From Mariprofundus sp. UBA1536 (lineage in GTDB: Bacteria; Pseudomonadota; Zetaproteobacteria; Mariprofundales; Mariprofundaceae): DNA of 64,000 nucleotides. Both the position numbers and the translations under genes were made by a program. The stretch covers positions 1-64,000 of the forward strand of contig DCPU01000020.1 of NCBI GenBank assembly GCA_002323245.1. Reading direction: 5' to 3'. This document shows, piece after piece, positions 7,867-17,259 of the stretch (the stretch's first letter is position 1; each line of letters begins with the position of its first letter). Under the pieces are notes generated by a model that was not told where the DNA came from, made no database searches, and was given only the letters and a program-made list of their open reading frames with translations.

Positions 7867-9660
7867 CTATAGCTTCAGACCACCGAGTTTACCTTTTACC
7901 TTATCCGCAGCTTTGTCTTTGGCTTGAGTTGTTTTTTCATCTTTGAAGGCGGAAAGTTCCGACGAAAGCAGGTTTTCAATATCCGTTTTGGCGCTGGCTA
8001 TGGATGCGTTTTGTAGGTCTAGCTGGCGCAGTTGTTGTTCGTACGATCCGGCATAGCTCAGCATTTTTTCGTTGAGGCCTGCTTTGAGCTCTTTGGCGAG
8101 TTTGTCTTTTTGGGTGTTCAGTTGTGCGGTGACCGCCGATTTGATTTGTTTGTCCAGGTCGGATTTGATTAGGATGCTTGGCTGATTGATGTCGCCAGAC
8201 ACCTGAGCTGCCAGCTCAAAGCTGTGGATGTTGGCAAGTATTTTCGCCAATGATTGACCGTATTTGGATTCGGCTTTGCTCGCAAAATTAGCTTGCGCAA
8301 AATTGGCCGAGCCAGTGACGTTTAGCCCAGTTGGGTTGAGCTTGATAGTGCTGACAACTTTGGTGTTGGCCTGTTGCAGCGAGAGGCTTTCACCGCCCAG
8401 CTTATAATTGTTCACCAGCCAGTCATCGATGTTCACATTCACAATGTTTTGTGCGGGCTCCTGACGCAAATCGAAAACACCATCGATAGCCAAGGATTTC
8501 ATGTCTTGAAGGGCATTGCTGTTGATGTTGATGGTGGTTGGGCGTTTGGTGATATCTTGCTCGTTGGTCACATCGTTAAGCCTTGCCACCACATCGCCTT
8601 GCGGCAGATGAATGGAAAGCGATGCCTTTTCAACCAAGAAGTTGGGGGTGGGAAATGCAGTAGGGAACGCCACAAAGCGGCCTTCAAGGCGGTTTGGTTT
8701 GGCCGCTTCTTCAGCCTTGGCTTTTGCTTTGGCGGATTGCAGATAAGGGCTGATTTTTTTATGCCATGCCACGGCTTGTTTCACCCAATAGCTGACATCA
8801 TCACCAAAGAGCAATTGGCTGACATTGGCAGCGCCATTTCCATTGCGCTGATATTTGGCCATAAGCGTATTAAAATCTTGCGTTGGTGCTTGTTTGAGCG
8901 CTGAGAACTGGTTTTGTAATGTGGTTCTACTGCTTTGAACGGTTTGCGCGGCTTGATTGATGGCTTGCTGATTAGCGCGCATTTTTTGTTTGAGTGCGGA
9001 AAGTTGCTTTTGCTTGGCTTGGTAATCCGCCAAGGTTTTTGCATCATTTTTCTGGATGGCGGCCATCTCGGCTTTGTATTGGTTGATGGTTTCTGCAGTT
9101 GGCATTCCAGCTTTGATTTGTTTTATGTCTGCTTGGCTTTGTTGCAAGCCATCTTGCAAAGCTTTGCCTGTGGCGACGGTGCTTAAAGGTTCACGGGCGA
9201 GAATTTCAGCACCGCTTGGGAGTTTATCACTAAGTAGTGATGTTGACGGCGTTGTAGCTTCTTTACTGCTTGGCTCGTTGGAGTCTTTTTCTTTGACCAG
9301 TGTGCCAGAAGTGGTGCGCGGTGTGGCAAAGGCCAAACCGGTGGCTTCAAGGTTTTTCACAATCACTTTACCTTGCAGCAAAGGGCCTAGCGCCACATGG
9401 GTTTGAATGCTGAAAACTTCCACCGCATTCTGCATGGGTTGGCTGGCATCAGCGATTTGTAAGCCCTGGATGACCAAACCCAACGGATTAAAGCTTATCG
9501 ACACGCTGGATACTTCTACCTTGGCACCTACAGCCTTGCTGCCATAATCCTCAATGGCGTATTTGATGGCAAAAGGGGCGATAATAAGCCAAATACCAGC
9601 GATTAATGCAGAAAAAACAATAAAACCAAGTAGACCTTGCCAACGGATAAATGTATTCAT
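7867..9660 (-). CDS. TIGR03545-family envelope protein (AsmA-like features)
   Basis: 597 aa. One N-terminal membrane helix (LLGFIVFSALIAGIWLIIAP) is followed by a segment that resembles the start of AsmA/DUF748 proteins (VEVSSVSISFNPLGLVIQGL, then ALGPLLQGKVIVKNLEATGL). A long Lys/Gln/Ala-rich coiled coil follows at ~residues 165-265, then a beta-rich C-terminal region. TIGR03545 proteins occur next to TIGR03546 proteins, exactly as here. Function is unknown; by topology it is an inner-membrane-anchored periplasmic protein. AGGTGG precedes the ATG at 9660. The gene downstream on the other strand ends 5 bases away. Confidence 0.75.
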   Translation of the reverse strand: MNTFIRWQGLLGFIVFSALIAGIWLIIAPFAIKYAIEDYGSKAVGAKVEVSSVSISFNPLGLVIQGLQIADASQPMQNAVEVFSIQTHVALGPLLQGKVIVKNLEATGLAFATPRTTSGTLVKEKDSNEPSSKEATTPSTSLLSDKLPSGAEILAREPLSTVATGKALQDGLQQSQADIKQIKAGMPTAETINQYKAEMAAIQKNDAKTLADYQAKQKQLSALKQKMRANQQAINQAAQTVQSSRTTLQNQFSALKQAPTQDFNTLMAKYQRNGNGAANVSQLLFGDDVSYWVKQAVAWHKKISPYLQSAKAKAKAEEAAKPNRLEGRFVAFPTAFPTPNFLVEKASLSIHLPQGDVVARLNDVTNEQDITKRPTTININSNALQDMKSLAIDGVFDLRQEPAQNIVNVNIDDWLVNNYKLGGESLSLQQANTKVVSTIKLNPTGLNVTGSANFAQANFASKAESKYGQSLAKILANIHSFELAAQVSGDINQPSILIKSDLDKQIKSAVTAQLNTQKDKLAKELKAGLNEKMLSYAGSYEQQLRQLDLQNASIASAKTDIENLLSSELSAFKDEKTTQAKDKAADKVKGKLGGLKL

Positions 9661-9671
9661 GAGAGGCCACC

Positions 9672-10178
9672 TTAATCCGATAATGCGCCATAAAGGCCAT
9701 AAAATTTAGTCGCTTTGAGCATTTGCACCACTTTGAGTTTTCCCATCCAAGCCATCACCCGATGACGGTAGGTGACAATCAAATATTTACTCAGTATGGC
9801 AACAGGCGCAAAAAGAATAAGCGCAACTACCAGGCTGCCCAGGGTCAAGGTGTGATGAAAGTGGGTGAGTTGCCAGAATTCGCTTTGGTACAAGCTGGTC
9901 CAAAAGCTTTGCATGCTGGGGTTGGTTAAGATGGCTTCGCCTACGGATACGGAAACACCATCAAGTAAATAAGCTAGCCCTGTAAAAAAGCCCGTCGCTA
10001 AAAAGAAAGCTGAGAGATTGACCCGAAGCATAAAGACCATCAAAACAAGCAGTACATTGTGTAGGCTCAACAGCGGCGTTAAGCCCACCACCAAACCAAA
10101 AGCAATGGCAAAAGCCAGTTGCCAAGGCGATGCTTCAGAATTTAGAGCCTTAAATAATTTGAGTACCATTCGTAACAT
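9672..10178 (-). CDS. TIGR03546-family membrane protein
   Basis: 168 aa with about three to four hydrophobic segments. The motif SPWQLAFAIAFGLVVGLTPL is the DUF2062-like signature of the TIGR03546 family, followed by NVLLVLMVFMLRVNLSAFFL and FFTGLAYLLDG. It is the constant partner of the TIGR03545 gene, which begins 11 bases downstream, so the two are almost certainly co-transcribed. The start ATG has GGGGAGA about 6 nt upstream. Function unknown; a joint role in envelope biogenesis is inference from topology. Confidence 0.8.
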   Translation of the reverse strand: MLRMVLKLFKALNSEASPWQLAFAIAFGLVVGLTPLLSLHNVLLVLMVFMLRVNLSAFFLATGFFTGLAYLLDGVSVSVGEAILTNPSMQSFWTSLYQSEFWQLTHFHHTLTLGSLVVALILFAPVAILSKYLIVTYRHRVMAWMGKLKVVQMLKATKFYGLYGALSD

Positions 10179-10304
10179 ACAGCTCTCCCCTGCTTGTTTT
10201 TATAGTTGTGAAGTCAAGCGAATGCTTCGCAGAAATGCCAGGCAAAGCAAGTTTGCGATATCACCATTGATGCAATGCTTGAGCAGGATGTCAGCAGCGA
10301 GACG

Positions 10305-10544
10305 CTAGTTTAGCCAGAGCTGCATCAGTGTTTTTATTTTGGTTTGATACTTGGTGCCTTCCAGTTTACAGCGTTGTTTAAAGGTGTTGAGCATGGGTTC
10401 AGGGATTTTGATGCTAATGGAAATGCTGCGCTCGGGTTTTTCTTGCATGCGGCGAAATGACTCCAGAAAATCCAGAGTTTGCTCAGTGCTCATGCCTTTG
10501 CAGCGCTCTAAATACGCATCGCTGAAATATTGAACTGGCCTCAT
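10305..10544 (-). CDS. Ribbon-helix-helix (BrnA/CopG-like) small protein
   Basis: 79 aa. The C-terminal half has the pattern of a ribbon-helix-helix DNA-binding domain: a short beta strand (ISISIKIPEPML) followed by two helices (TFKQRCKLEGTKYQTKIKTL). BrnA- and CopG-like antitoxins share this layout. Its start overlaps the end of the upstream nucleotidyltransferase gene by 4 bases, indicating translational coupling. It is therefore likely either the antidote or the autoregulator of that enzyme. Confidence 0.6.
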   Translation of the reverse strand: MRPVQYFSDAYLERCKGMSTEQTLDFLESFRRMQEKPERSISISIKIPEPMLNTFKQRCKLEGTKYQTKIKTLMQLWLN

Positions 10545-11002
10545 CTTAATCGCTCCAGTGCTTTCACGTCTTCGAGATCTTGCGCTCTGCCAGCCTTTCG
10601 CTTCATGGTGATTAAGTCGGCGATTGCCAGCACATTCACATGCATACCAAAGGCTTGTTTGCTCACCATGGCCAGCTTGGCAAGATTTTCTGTGATAATA
10701 ATGTCAACCATTTCAGCCGGGTTGTTAGGATTTACAAATGACCAGGCAATCATATTTCGGCTATTGATATACTCTTCTCTGAAGTGAAAAACATCACTGG
10801 CTTTAACGGGCAAACGCGGAGCAAGGCCAATCTTTAGCATGGCTTGCTCCGCGTGCACAAATGTTTGTTCATCAATTTGAACGATCAAATCAATATCTAC
10901 GGTGCCGCGAACAGCACCGTGTAATGCCACGGCATAACCACCAACGAGAGCGTAATCCACGCCAAAGCTTTGTAAGGCACGAATAAGTTTTTGAATAAAC
11001 AT
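10541..11002 (-). CDS. Minimal nucleotidyltransferase (AbiEii/MNT-like), probable toxin-antitoxin component
   Basis: 153 aa. The N-terminus has the pol-beta nucleotidyltransferase fingerprint ALVGGYAVALHG followed by RGTVDIDLIV, that is GG...(x)n...D-x-D. The second half is helical and Lys-rich (LADLITMKRKAGRAQDLEDV), typical of AbiEii/DUF1814-related enzymes. Such enzymes in two-gene operons often act as toxins that nucleotidylate a substrate, or as HEPN-partner antitoxins. Here the partner is a ribbon-helix-helix gene overlapping by 4 bases. It lies just upstream of the TIGR03546 gene. Toxin activity is inference. Confidence 0.6.
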   Translation of the reverse strand: MFIQKLIRALQSFGVDYALVGGYAVALHGAVRGTVDIDLIVQIDEQTFVHAEQAMLKIGLAPRLPVKASDVFHFREEYINSRNMIAWSFVNPNNPAEMVDIIITENLAKLAMVSKQAFGMHVNVLAIADLITMKRKAGRAQDLEDVKALERLR

Positions 11003-11084
11003 AAAAGAAGTATATCTAAGGTGTATACTCTGGCAACCATGCGGTTGAAAATGCCCGAGGCATGCAGCGATGATTTACTGAAGC

Positions 11085-11561
11085 CTATGATGTGTATGGT
11101 GAACCGTTTTTATGGGTGAGCGACCACACACCATCAGCCAATTGGGTGGCTTTCAGGTCATCAAAAGGATAATCAACTTCGTCACCCTCGGTGCGGTCAC
11201 CGATTTCTAAGTAGGTAACAGGCAACGCACTTTGATTGCTGAGTTGATGTGCGAGGCCAGTGCCCGCCTTAAAGCCCATACAATCCCCTTTGTGCATGAT
11301 AAACTCATCATGTCCCAACTTGAGGGTGGCGGTACCGTTTACAATATAAATGAACTCGTCTTGTTTGCTATGGTGATGGGGTAATGCAGAAGCAGCGCCG
11401 GGAGCAAGCGTGGTGAAATTAACGCCGAAATTGGTCAAGCCAAAAGCTTCGCCGATTTTTCGTTTGCTGCGCCCATTCACCACGTGTGCAAAAGGTGCCG
11501 GGTAAATCGTTTTGTTTTGGGGCGCTTCGATTTCGCTTGCAGCAACGGGTTTGCTTTTCAT
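11085..11561 (-). CDS. Cupin-domain protein
   Basis: About 158 aa, a single conserved beta-barrel domain. Motif 1 is present as LPHHHSKQDEFIYIVNGTA, providing the His/His/Glu metal ligands, and the second motif contains KGDCMGFKAGTGLAHQL with the last His. Small cupins bind metal and often act as isomerases or ligand sensors; the substrate cannot be told. Starts are TTG 11567 or ATG 11561; ATG is preferred. The purM stop lies only 12 bases upstream, so it may share the gyrB-purM transcript. Confidence 0.75.
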   Translation of the reverse strand: MKSKPVAASEIEAPQNKTIYPAPFAHVVNGRSKRKIGEAFGLTNFGVNFTTLAPGAASALPHHHSKQDEFIYIVNGTATLKLGHDEFIMHKGDCMGFKAGTGLAHQLSNQSALPVTYLEIGDRTEGDEVDYPFDDLKATQLADGVWSLTHKNGSPYTS

Positions 11562-11573
11562 TTCCAAGTTGGT

Positions 11574-12638
11574 CTAACCCATGAGCGTGACGGGCTCTCC
11601 ATCACGTTGATGAATATGACCGATGCGGGTGACTTTCTCGCCAGCGGCTTCGAGTACCTTTGTGGCTGCATCTGCATCGCTTTCAGAGAGGATGACTACA
11701 AAACCAATGCCCATATTGAAGGTGCGGTAGCGTTCGTTGCGCGCCACATCAGCAAAGTTGAGTAGGTATTCGAATACGGGTGGAACGCCCCAAGAGCTTA
11801 CGTCCACAGTGACAGCCAAATCTTCAGCGAGGATGCGCTCAAGATTATCAAACATGCCGCCGCCAGTGATATGCGAGAAGCCATGGGCTTTGATACCGCT
11901 TTGCATCAAGGCATTGATGGCAGGCACATACAAACGGGTAGGGGCAAGCACTTTATCAATGGCTTTACTGCCATCCGATAACACATCATTGCGGATATCG
12001 GCGTTGCCAAGCTGCAACAATTTGCGAACCATGGAAAAACCATTCGAATGTGGGCCACTTGAGGCAAGGCCAAGCACCACATCACCATCAGCGATATTGG
12101 CACCATCCACCATCTTGGGTTTATCAACAACGCCGACACAGAAACCGCCGATGTCATAGTGACCAGGACTGTACATGCCAGGCATTTCCGCTGTTTCGCC
12201 GCCAATCAGGGCACATTCGCAGGTCTTGCATGCATCGGCGATACCTTCAACCACGCCTGCTAAAGTTTCGCCTTTAAGGGCGCCTGTAGCCAAGTAGTCA
12301 AGGAAGAATAATGGGGCAGCGCCTAAGGCGGCCAAATCATTCACACACATGGCTACAGCATCAATGCCTGCCACATGCGGCAAATCGTATTCTTGTAGCA
12401 GCAATAGCTTGGTGCCTACGCCATCGGTGCCCGATACGAGCACAGGCTCAGTCATGCCAGCGAAGTTAGGCTGAAATAAGCCACCGAAGCCGCCGAGGCC
12501 AGCGAGTACTTCAGGGCGCATGGTGCTGCCTACTGCATTTTTGATTCTACCGACAAACGCATTGCCAGCATCAATATCCACGCCGCAATCGGCATAGCTA
12601 ATTTGTTGTTTCTGTGTTTGTGGGGCTTGGTTAGACAT
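11574..12638 (-). CDS. purM: Phosphoribosylformylglycinamidine cyclo-ligase (AIR synthetase)
   Basis: 354 aa. ATP-dependent ring closure of FGAM to AIR in de novo purine synthesis. The family signature is clear: SYADCGVDIDAGN near the N-terminus, GLGGFGGLF, DGVGTKLLL, MCVNDLAALGA and LIGGETAEMPGMY. The start ATG has AAGGA upstream and overlaps the 3' end of gyrB by 8 bases. The usual partner purN is not adjacent; the placement after gyrB is less common. Confidence 0.95.
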   Translation of the reverse strand: MSNQAPQTQKQQISYADCGVDIDAGNAFVGRIKNAVGSTMRPEVLAGLGGFGGLFQPNFAGMTEPVLVSGTDGVGTKLLLLQEYDLPHVAGIDAVAMCVNDLAALGAAPLFFLDYLATGALKGETLAGVVEGIADACKTCECALIGGETAEMPGMYSPGHYDIGGFCVGVVDKPKMVDGANIADGDVVLGLASSGPHSNGFSMVRKLLQLGNADIRNDVLSDGSKAIDKVLAPTRLYVPAINALMQSGIKAHGFSHITGGGMFDNLERILAEDLAVTVDVSSWGVPPVFEYLLNFADVARNERYRTFNMGIGFVVILSESDADAATKVLEAAGEKVTRIGHIHQRDGEPVTLMG

Positions 12639-15084
12639 CGAGATTCCTTACTTTCAGAGCGTTAGATTGGATAAACAGACGGCGAGGCTCAACAGCATCA
12701 CCCATCAAGGTGGAGAATGTTTCATCAGCAGAAACCACATCTTCAAGGGTGACTTTTAAGAAGGTGCGATTCACTGGATCTAGGGTGGTTTCCCAAAGTT
12801 GTTCAGGGTTCATTTCGCCCAAACCTTTGTAGCGCTGGATGCTTAAACCACGGCGGCCTTCAGCATCAATCACGGCGGCCACATCATCATAGGTGGTGAT
12901 ATCCCAGCGTTTGTCATTGGCTCCCAACACATGCGCGCCTTCGCCAATCAGGGCTTGGGCATTGCTGCAAAGTTGTTGCGCTTCGCTAAATTCTGAGGTG
13001 GCCACCAAATCGCGGTTGAGGCGTGAGATTTTGGTGCGGCCATGATCGCGGCGCTCAAATTGAATCCAGCAAGTATCTTGCTCGCTATCTTCATACACGC
13101 GCCATTTGAGTGACTCATCAGTGCGTGCACCCACTTTAAAGGCATCACCAATGGTTTCCAAATGGGCTTCCAAGCGCGCTTTGTCGCGCATCATGTTGGC
13201 CGACATTTTATCGCCTTCCACCAGCAATTTGAGCACGCGTTTGTCCAGGCGTTGTGCCAAACGGGCAGTGAGCGCGTGCAAACGATGAATACTGCGCAAG
13301 AATGTGACAAAACGTTCTGGGGTCATGGCTTCTTTCGTCGCTGATTCATGATAGGTCTTATCGGCAATGCCTTGCTCGAGTAAAAACTCTTGCAACTCAG
13401 CATCATCAGCCACGTATTTGTCTTTTTTGCCGCGCATCACGCGATACAACGGCGGCTTGGCGATGTAGAGATAACCGCGCTCGATAATTTCTGGCATTTG
13501 GCGATAGAAGAAGGTGAGTAGCAAGGTCAAAATGTGCGCGCCATCCACGTCGGCATCGGTCATGATGACCACTTTATGATAACGCAACTTGGCGATATTA
13601 AAGTCTTCTTTACCAATACCCGTACCCAAAGCGGTAATCAAGGTGCCCACTTCTTGGCTGGATAACATTTTATCAAAGCGAGCGCGTTCCACGTTTAAGA
13701 TTTTACCTTTGAGCGGCAAAATGGCTTGGGTTCTGCGGTTGCGGCCTTGTTTGGCCGAGCCTCCCGCAGAGTCCCCTTCCACAAGGTAAAGTTCAGATTG
13801 TGCAGGGTCTTTTTCTTGGCAGTCAGCCAATTTACCTGGCAAGTTGGACACATCGAGTGCGCCTTTGCGGCGGGTTAAATCACGGGCTTTGCGCGCAGCG
13901 TCGCGCGCCATAGCCGCTTCAGCAGCTTTGCCAATGATAGCTTGGGCTTCTTTGGGGTTTTCTTCAAACCATTCTGCAAGCTTTTCATTCACTTTGCTTT
14001 CCACAATCGGACGCACTTCAGAAGATACGAGCTTGTCTTTGGTTTGTGATGAGAACTTGGGATCAGGGACCTTCACCGATAGTACAGCAGTCAAACCTTC
14101 TCGGCAGTCATCACCAGTAAGTGCGACTTTGTGTTTTTTCAGCAAACCCGTGGTCGTGGCATAGTTGTTGATACAGCGGGTAAGGGCAGCTCTTAGGCCG
14201 GCCAAATGTGCACCACCATCGCGTTGTGGAATATTGTTGGTAAAGCAGTACACGTTTTCTTGGTAGGCATCTGTCCACTGCATGGAAAGCTCAACACCCA
14301 CATCGTCTTTTTCAGTTTTGATATCAATGCACCCAGGGTGCAATGGTGTGCGGGCTTTGTTCAAATGCTCCACAAAGGCAGTAATGCCGCCTTCGTATTC
14401 AAACACCACATGATTGTCCGTGCGCTCATCGGTGAGTTCAATGCGCACGCCAGAGTTGAGGAATGAAAGTTCGCGAAGACGTTTGGAGAGGGTATCAAAC
14501 GACATATTGCGATGAGAGAATGTTTCCAAACTTGGCAAAAAGCGCACCTCAGTGCCTGTGCCTGTAGCCGTGCCAATTTCGGAAATGGGCTCTACAGTGT
14601 CGCCGCGTTCAAAACGGCATGCGTAAATTTTGCCAGCGCGGCGAATAGTGAGCTCCAAATAGTCGGAAAGGGCATTCACCACTGATACGCCCACACCATG
14701 CAAACCACCAGAAACCTTATATGAATTGCTGTCGAACTTACCGCCAGCATGCAAGACGGTCATAATCACTTCGGCAGCGGAGCGGCCTTCTTCTTCATGC
14801 ATATCCACAGGAATACCGCGACCATTGTCACGAACCGTGACGGAATCATCGGAATGGAGAATCACTTCAACTTTGTTGCAATAACCAGCCAGTGCTTCGT
14901 CAATGGAGTTGTCCACTGCTTCATAGACCATGTGATGCAAGCCCGTACCATCATCGGTGTCGCCAATGTACATGCCAGGGCGTTTACGCACGGCATCCAG
15001 GCCTTTAAGGACCTTGATGCTATCGGCGCCGTATGCGGTTTGCTCTACCGGTGCTTGTACTTCAGTTGCTTGTTCGTCAGCCAT
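12631..15084 (-). CDS. gyrB: DNA gyrase subunit B
   Basis: 817 aa. ATPase subunit of the type IIA topoisomerase that introduces negative supercoils. The N-terminal GHKL ATPase domain is recognised by EAVDNSIDEA, DNGRGIPVD and GGLHGVGVSVVNALS. The TOPRIM domain has LVEGDSAGGSAKQGRNR and DADVDGAHI. The extra ~165-residue insertion within the TOPRIM/tail region (about residues 560-740) is the form found in many proteobacteria. It ends with RRLFIQSNALKVRNLDV. It follows recF by 22 bases in the classical recF-gyrB order. Confidence 0.97.
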   Translation of the reverse strand: MADEQATEVQAPVEQTAYGADSIKVLKGLDAVRKRPGMYIGDTDDGTGLHHMVYEAVDNSIDEALAGYCNKVEVILHSDDSVTVRDNGRGIPVDMHEEEGRSAAEVIMTVLHAGGKFDSNSYKVSGGLHGVGVSVVNALSDYLELTIRRAGKIYACRFERGDTVEPISEIGTATGTGTEVRFLPSLETFSHRNMSFDTLSKRLRELSFLNSGVRIELTDERTDNHVVFEYEGGITAFVEHLNKARTPLHPGCIDIKTEKDDVGVELSMQWTDAYQENVYCFTNNIPQRDGGAHLAGLRAALTRCINNYATTTGLLKKHKVALTGDDCREGLTAVLSVKVPDPKFSSQTKDKLVSSEVRPIVESKVNEKLAEWFEENPKEAQAIIGKAAEAAMARDAARKARDLTRRKGALDVSNLPGKLADCQEKDPAQSELYLVEGDSAGGSAKQGRNRRTQAILPLKGKILNVERARFDKMLSSQEVGTLITALGTGIGKEDFNIAKLRYHKVVIMTDADVDGAHILTLLLTFFYRQMPEIIERGYLYIAKPPLYRVMRGKKDKYVADDAELQEFLLEQGIADKTYHESATKEAMTPERFVTFLRSIHRLHALTARLAQRLDKRVLKLLVEGDKMSANMMRDKARLEAHLETIGDAFKVGARTDESLKWRVYEDSEQDTCWIQFERRDHGRTKISRLNRDLVATSEFSEAQQLCSNAQALIGEGAHVLGANDKRWDITTYDDVAAVIDAEGRRGLSIQRYKGLGEMNPEQLWETTLDPVNRTFLKVTLEDVVSADETFSTLMGDAVEPRRLFIQSNALKVRNLDV

Positions 15085-15106
15085 TTGAAATCCTCACTTC
15101 TGATGT

Positions 15107-16165
15107 TCAGTTCTTCAAACTCAATACATTCGCGTGTTTGCTTAATGCTTCATCCACTTGGCCGGGTGCTGTCATCAGCACTTGCCCCGGATGGCTCACC
15201 AGTCGCGTCATCAATCGTAACGCGCGCGTAGTGTCCAGTGATTCTAGGCAGTCATCAAGCAATAAAATGGGCATCAAGCGTTTGTGTTCTTGCAACACAA
15301 CGCATTCTGCCAAGCGCAATGCAATGCCTGATAATTTTTGTTGGCCGCGCGAGCCACACACACGAACTTCCCGCCCATCATAACTGATTTTCAGCCTATC
15401 ACAATGCGGGCCTTGGGTGATGCGGCCAAGGCGGCGATGCTCCTCTCGCCTCTCGCCCAGCCATGCCATCCAGGCGGCTTTATCGACAAACGATTGACCG
15501 CTGATATCGAGATGAAAAGGAAGGTCTAACCACTTGTTTTCAATAGCTAATTGTTGATTAAGCGCATCCATGATTTCGTTGCGTCTTTGGTTGATAAAGC
15601 TGCCATGCTCCACCATTTGTTTTTCCCAGCTTTCCAGCTCTGATATGCGACCTGAACTGCGCACTAGCCGAGAGCGCTGCATCATGGCGCGCAAATAGGC
15701 CTGATAAGCGGCGTAGGACGATGGTGAAGTGGCGATAACGAGTCTGTCTAACCACTTACGCCTTTCGCCCGGTGAACCGTCGATAAGGCGCACCCCTTGC
15801 GGCGCATCCACCACCAAAGCGATATGATCAAAGATATCTTTGCGCTTGCTCACCTTGCGCCCCTGCAACGACATATCCACTTTGCCTCTGGCGCCATCAA
15901 TACGGATATGCAGTGGTCCATAGCGCTGTAGCGAGGCCTGCACATGAAAACTGGAGCTGCCCCAGCGACCAAGTTGAGGGGCTTTGGCCTGGCGAAACGA
16001 GCGGCCATAAGCGAGCATAAAGGCGGCTTCCAATATCGTGGTTTTGCCACAGCCATTATCGCCGCTAATCAAATTCAAATGTTCCCCGCATTCCCACTCA
16101 AAGCTTTCATGGCAGCGTAGATTCAGGATGCGGATATGTTGAAGGGTTAGGCGCGGCGAAGTCAT
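15107..16165 (-). CDS. recF: DNA replication and repair protein RecF
   Basis: 352 aa from ATG 16165; ATG 16177 and an upstream ATG at 16240 are also in frame, none with a clear ribosome-binding site. SMC-like ATPase that loads RecA at single-stranded gaps. Walker A is SGDNGCGKTTILEA. The signature region includes GPHCDRLKI and SRGQQKLSGIALRLAE. Walker B is ILLLDDCLESLD. It is directly upstream of gyrB as in many bacteria, but dnaN, which normally precedes recF, is not there. Confidence 0.92.
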   Translation of the reverse strand: MTSPRLTLQHIRILNLRCHESFEWECGEHLNLISGDNGCGKTTILEAAFMLAYGRSFRQAKAPQLGRWGSSSFHVQASLQRYGPLHIRIDGARGKVDMSLQGRKVSKRKDIFDHIALVVDAPQGVRLIDGSPGERRKWLDRLVIATSPSSYAAYQAYLRAMMQRSRLVRSSGRISELESWEKQMVEHGSFINQRRNEIMDALNQQLAIENKWLDLPFHLDISGQSFVDKAAWMAWLGERREEHRRLGRITQGPHCDRLKISYDGREVRVCGSRGQQKLSGIALRLAECVVLQEHKRLMPILLLDDCLESLDTTRALRLMTRLVSHPGQVLMTAPGQVDEALSKHANVLSLKN

Positions 16166-16481
16166 TGGCGATAGCATAAAGCAATGCGCATAAACTTGTA
16201 GTTTGTATTTGGTTGAGCAAAGGGGGGGTGGCACCAACAAGTGTCACCACTTTATCATCTGGGATGAAGTCCATGAGGCAAGCTCTAACCTTCGGGGCTT
16301 TGCATGGCTTTGATGTGCAGGAAAAGTTAAACGAGGAGCCTACCTTTGAAATGAGCTTCCACACTTATGGCATAACCATTTTTTTAGCCAATCTTCATAT
16401 CATTTAGGGTGTTGCTCAGCATTATATTTTTTATTGAGTAGGCAAGCAGATATATCCAGGAAAGAGGCATGAGTAGAAGCA
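16166..16481. other. Gene-poor gap upstream of recF
   Basis: About 316 bases with no supported gene. It contains an imperfect inverted repeat around 16226-16250 (GGTGGCAC and GTGTCACC) with no T tract. I found no DnaA-box cluster, so there is no evidence of an origin here. Confidence 0.4.
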
Positions 16482-16718
16482 TTAAAAGTAATTGCCCCTG
16501 AGGTAAAGCTCTAGGTGCAGGCGGTGCGGTTCAGGTTCGGCAGCAAATATACTTACGCCTTGAGTTTTTGTGTTTCCTGCTCCCAAGCCTATTCCGTTGC
16601 GGGAAATCCCAGCTCCCAGGCTGTTTGAACTGGCTGTAACATTTGCTACACCACCTTCATAAACCATTTGGTAAGTTTGTACGTGGTCAGAGCCACAGTT
16701 GGGACATTCTATAATCAT
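16482..16718 (-). pseudogene. Zinc-ribbon protein fragment (CPNCGS), probably truncated
   Basis: 78 aa. The N-terminal CPNCGSDHVQTYQMVYEGG followed by a Ser/Gly-rich stretch resembles the front of a family of small zinc-ribbon membrane proteins often seen on mobile DNA. Those normally continue through Pro-rich and transmembrane segments. Here the frame ends in an unrelated tail (HRLHLELYLRGNYF), suggesting a frameshift or deletion. It sits in a decayed stretch between recF and a toxin-antitoxin pair. It could instead be a short intact gene. Confidence 0.4.
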
Positions 16719-16887
16719 TGCAGGTTTATCCGGTTCTTATTTCCCCATTAGGGTATTTCATAAAAAACGATAGAAATAACACAGTGACGTTAGAAGCATG
16801 TAGAGTTGCTAAATATTTCGGAATGCAACTGAGTGGCATTAAGGCAACGAGAAATGCTGGGCGCGACCCTTTCCTATCTATGAGACG

Positions 16888-17259
16888 TTAAATCACCTGA
16901 CAATTGTATAAGCTCAGTTTGCTATCTTCACTCATTAGGGCAAATCCGCGTGATGAGCTTTGTGCAACCAGCATGCGGTCGAAGGGGTCTTTGTGGTGAA
17001 AGGGAAGGTTTTTTAGGCCAACGGCATCTTCGGCGGAGAAGTCCAATAGCTCAAAGCCGCTTTGCTTTACCATATCGACCACATCAAAATTAATGTCCAA
17101 TTTGCCAATGGATGATTTTAACATCATTTCAGCCACGCTGATAGCGCTGACATAAATAGTGTTTGTTGCAGTTTCGAGTTCGCGGCGCTTGGTCTCGGAT
17201 ATCTTTTGAGGATCAGCAAGTGCCCAGAGAAAGATATGTGTATCAATGATGATGTTCAT
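16888..17259 (-). CDS. vapC: PIN-domain (VapC-type) ribonuclease toxin
   Basis: 123 aa. The N-terminal DTHIFLWAL with the first catalytic Asp, the central SVAEMMLK with Glu, and the C-terminal HHKDPFDRMLVAQ with further acids are the signature of the DTHxxLW branch of PIN toxins. These are Mg-dependent endoribonucleases that inhibit translation. The start overlaps the end of the upstream Phd-type antitoxin gene by 4 bases, the standard antitoxin-first operon. Confidence 0.88.
   Translation of the reverse strand: MNIIIDTHIFLWALADPQKISETKRRELETATNTIYVSAISVAEMMLKSSIGKLDINFDVVDMVKQSGFELLDFSAEDAVGLKNLPFHHKDPFDRMLVAQSSSRGFALMSEDSKLSLYNCQVI

Noticed and set aside
8374..9406. Rightward open frames inside the TIGR03545 gene
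   Set aside because: They are opposite-strand shadows of a coiled-coil-rich gene, with no family motifs or ribosome-binding sites.
10179..10304. Regulatory RNA in the gap upstream of the TIGR03546 gene
   Set aside because: Only a small local repeat around GAATGCTTCGC; no conserved structure or terminator was recognised.
16166..16481. Chromosomal replication origin near recF/gyrB
   Set aside because: No cluster of DnaA boxes (TTATCCACA-like) or AT-rich unwinding element was found, and dnaA/dnaN are absent.
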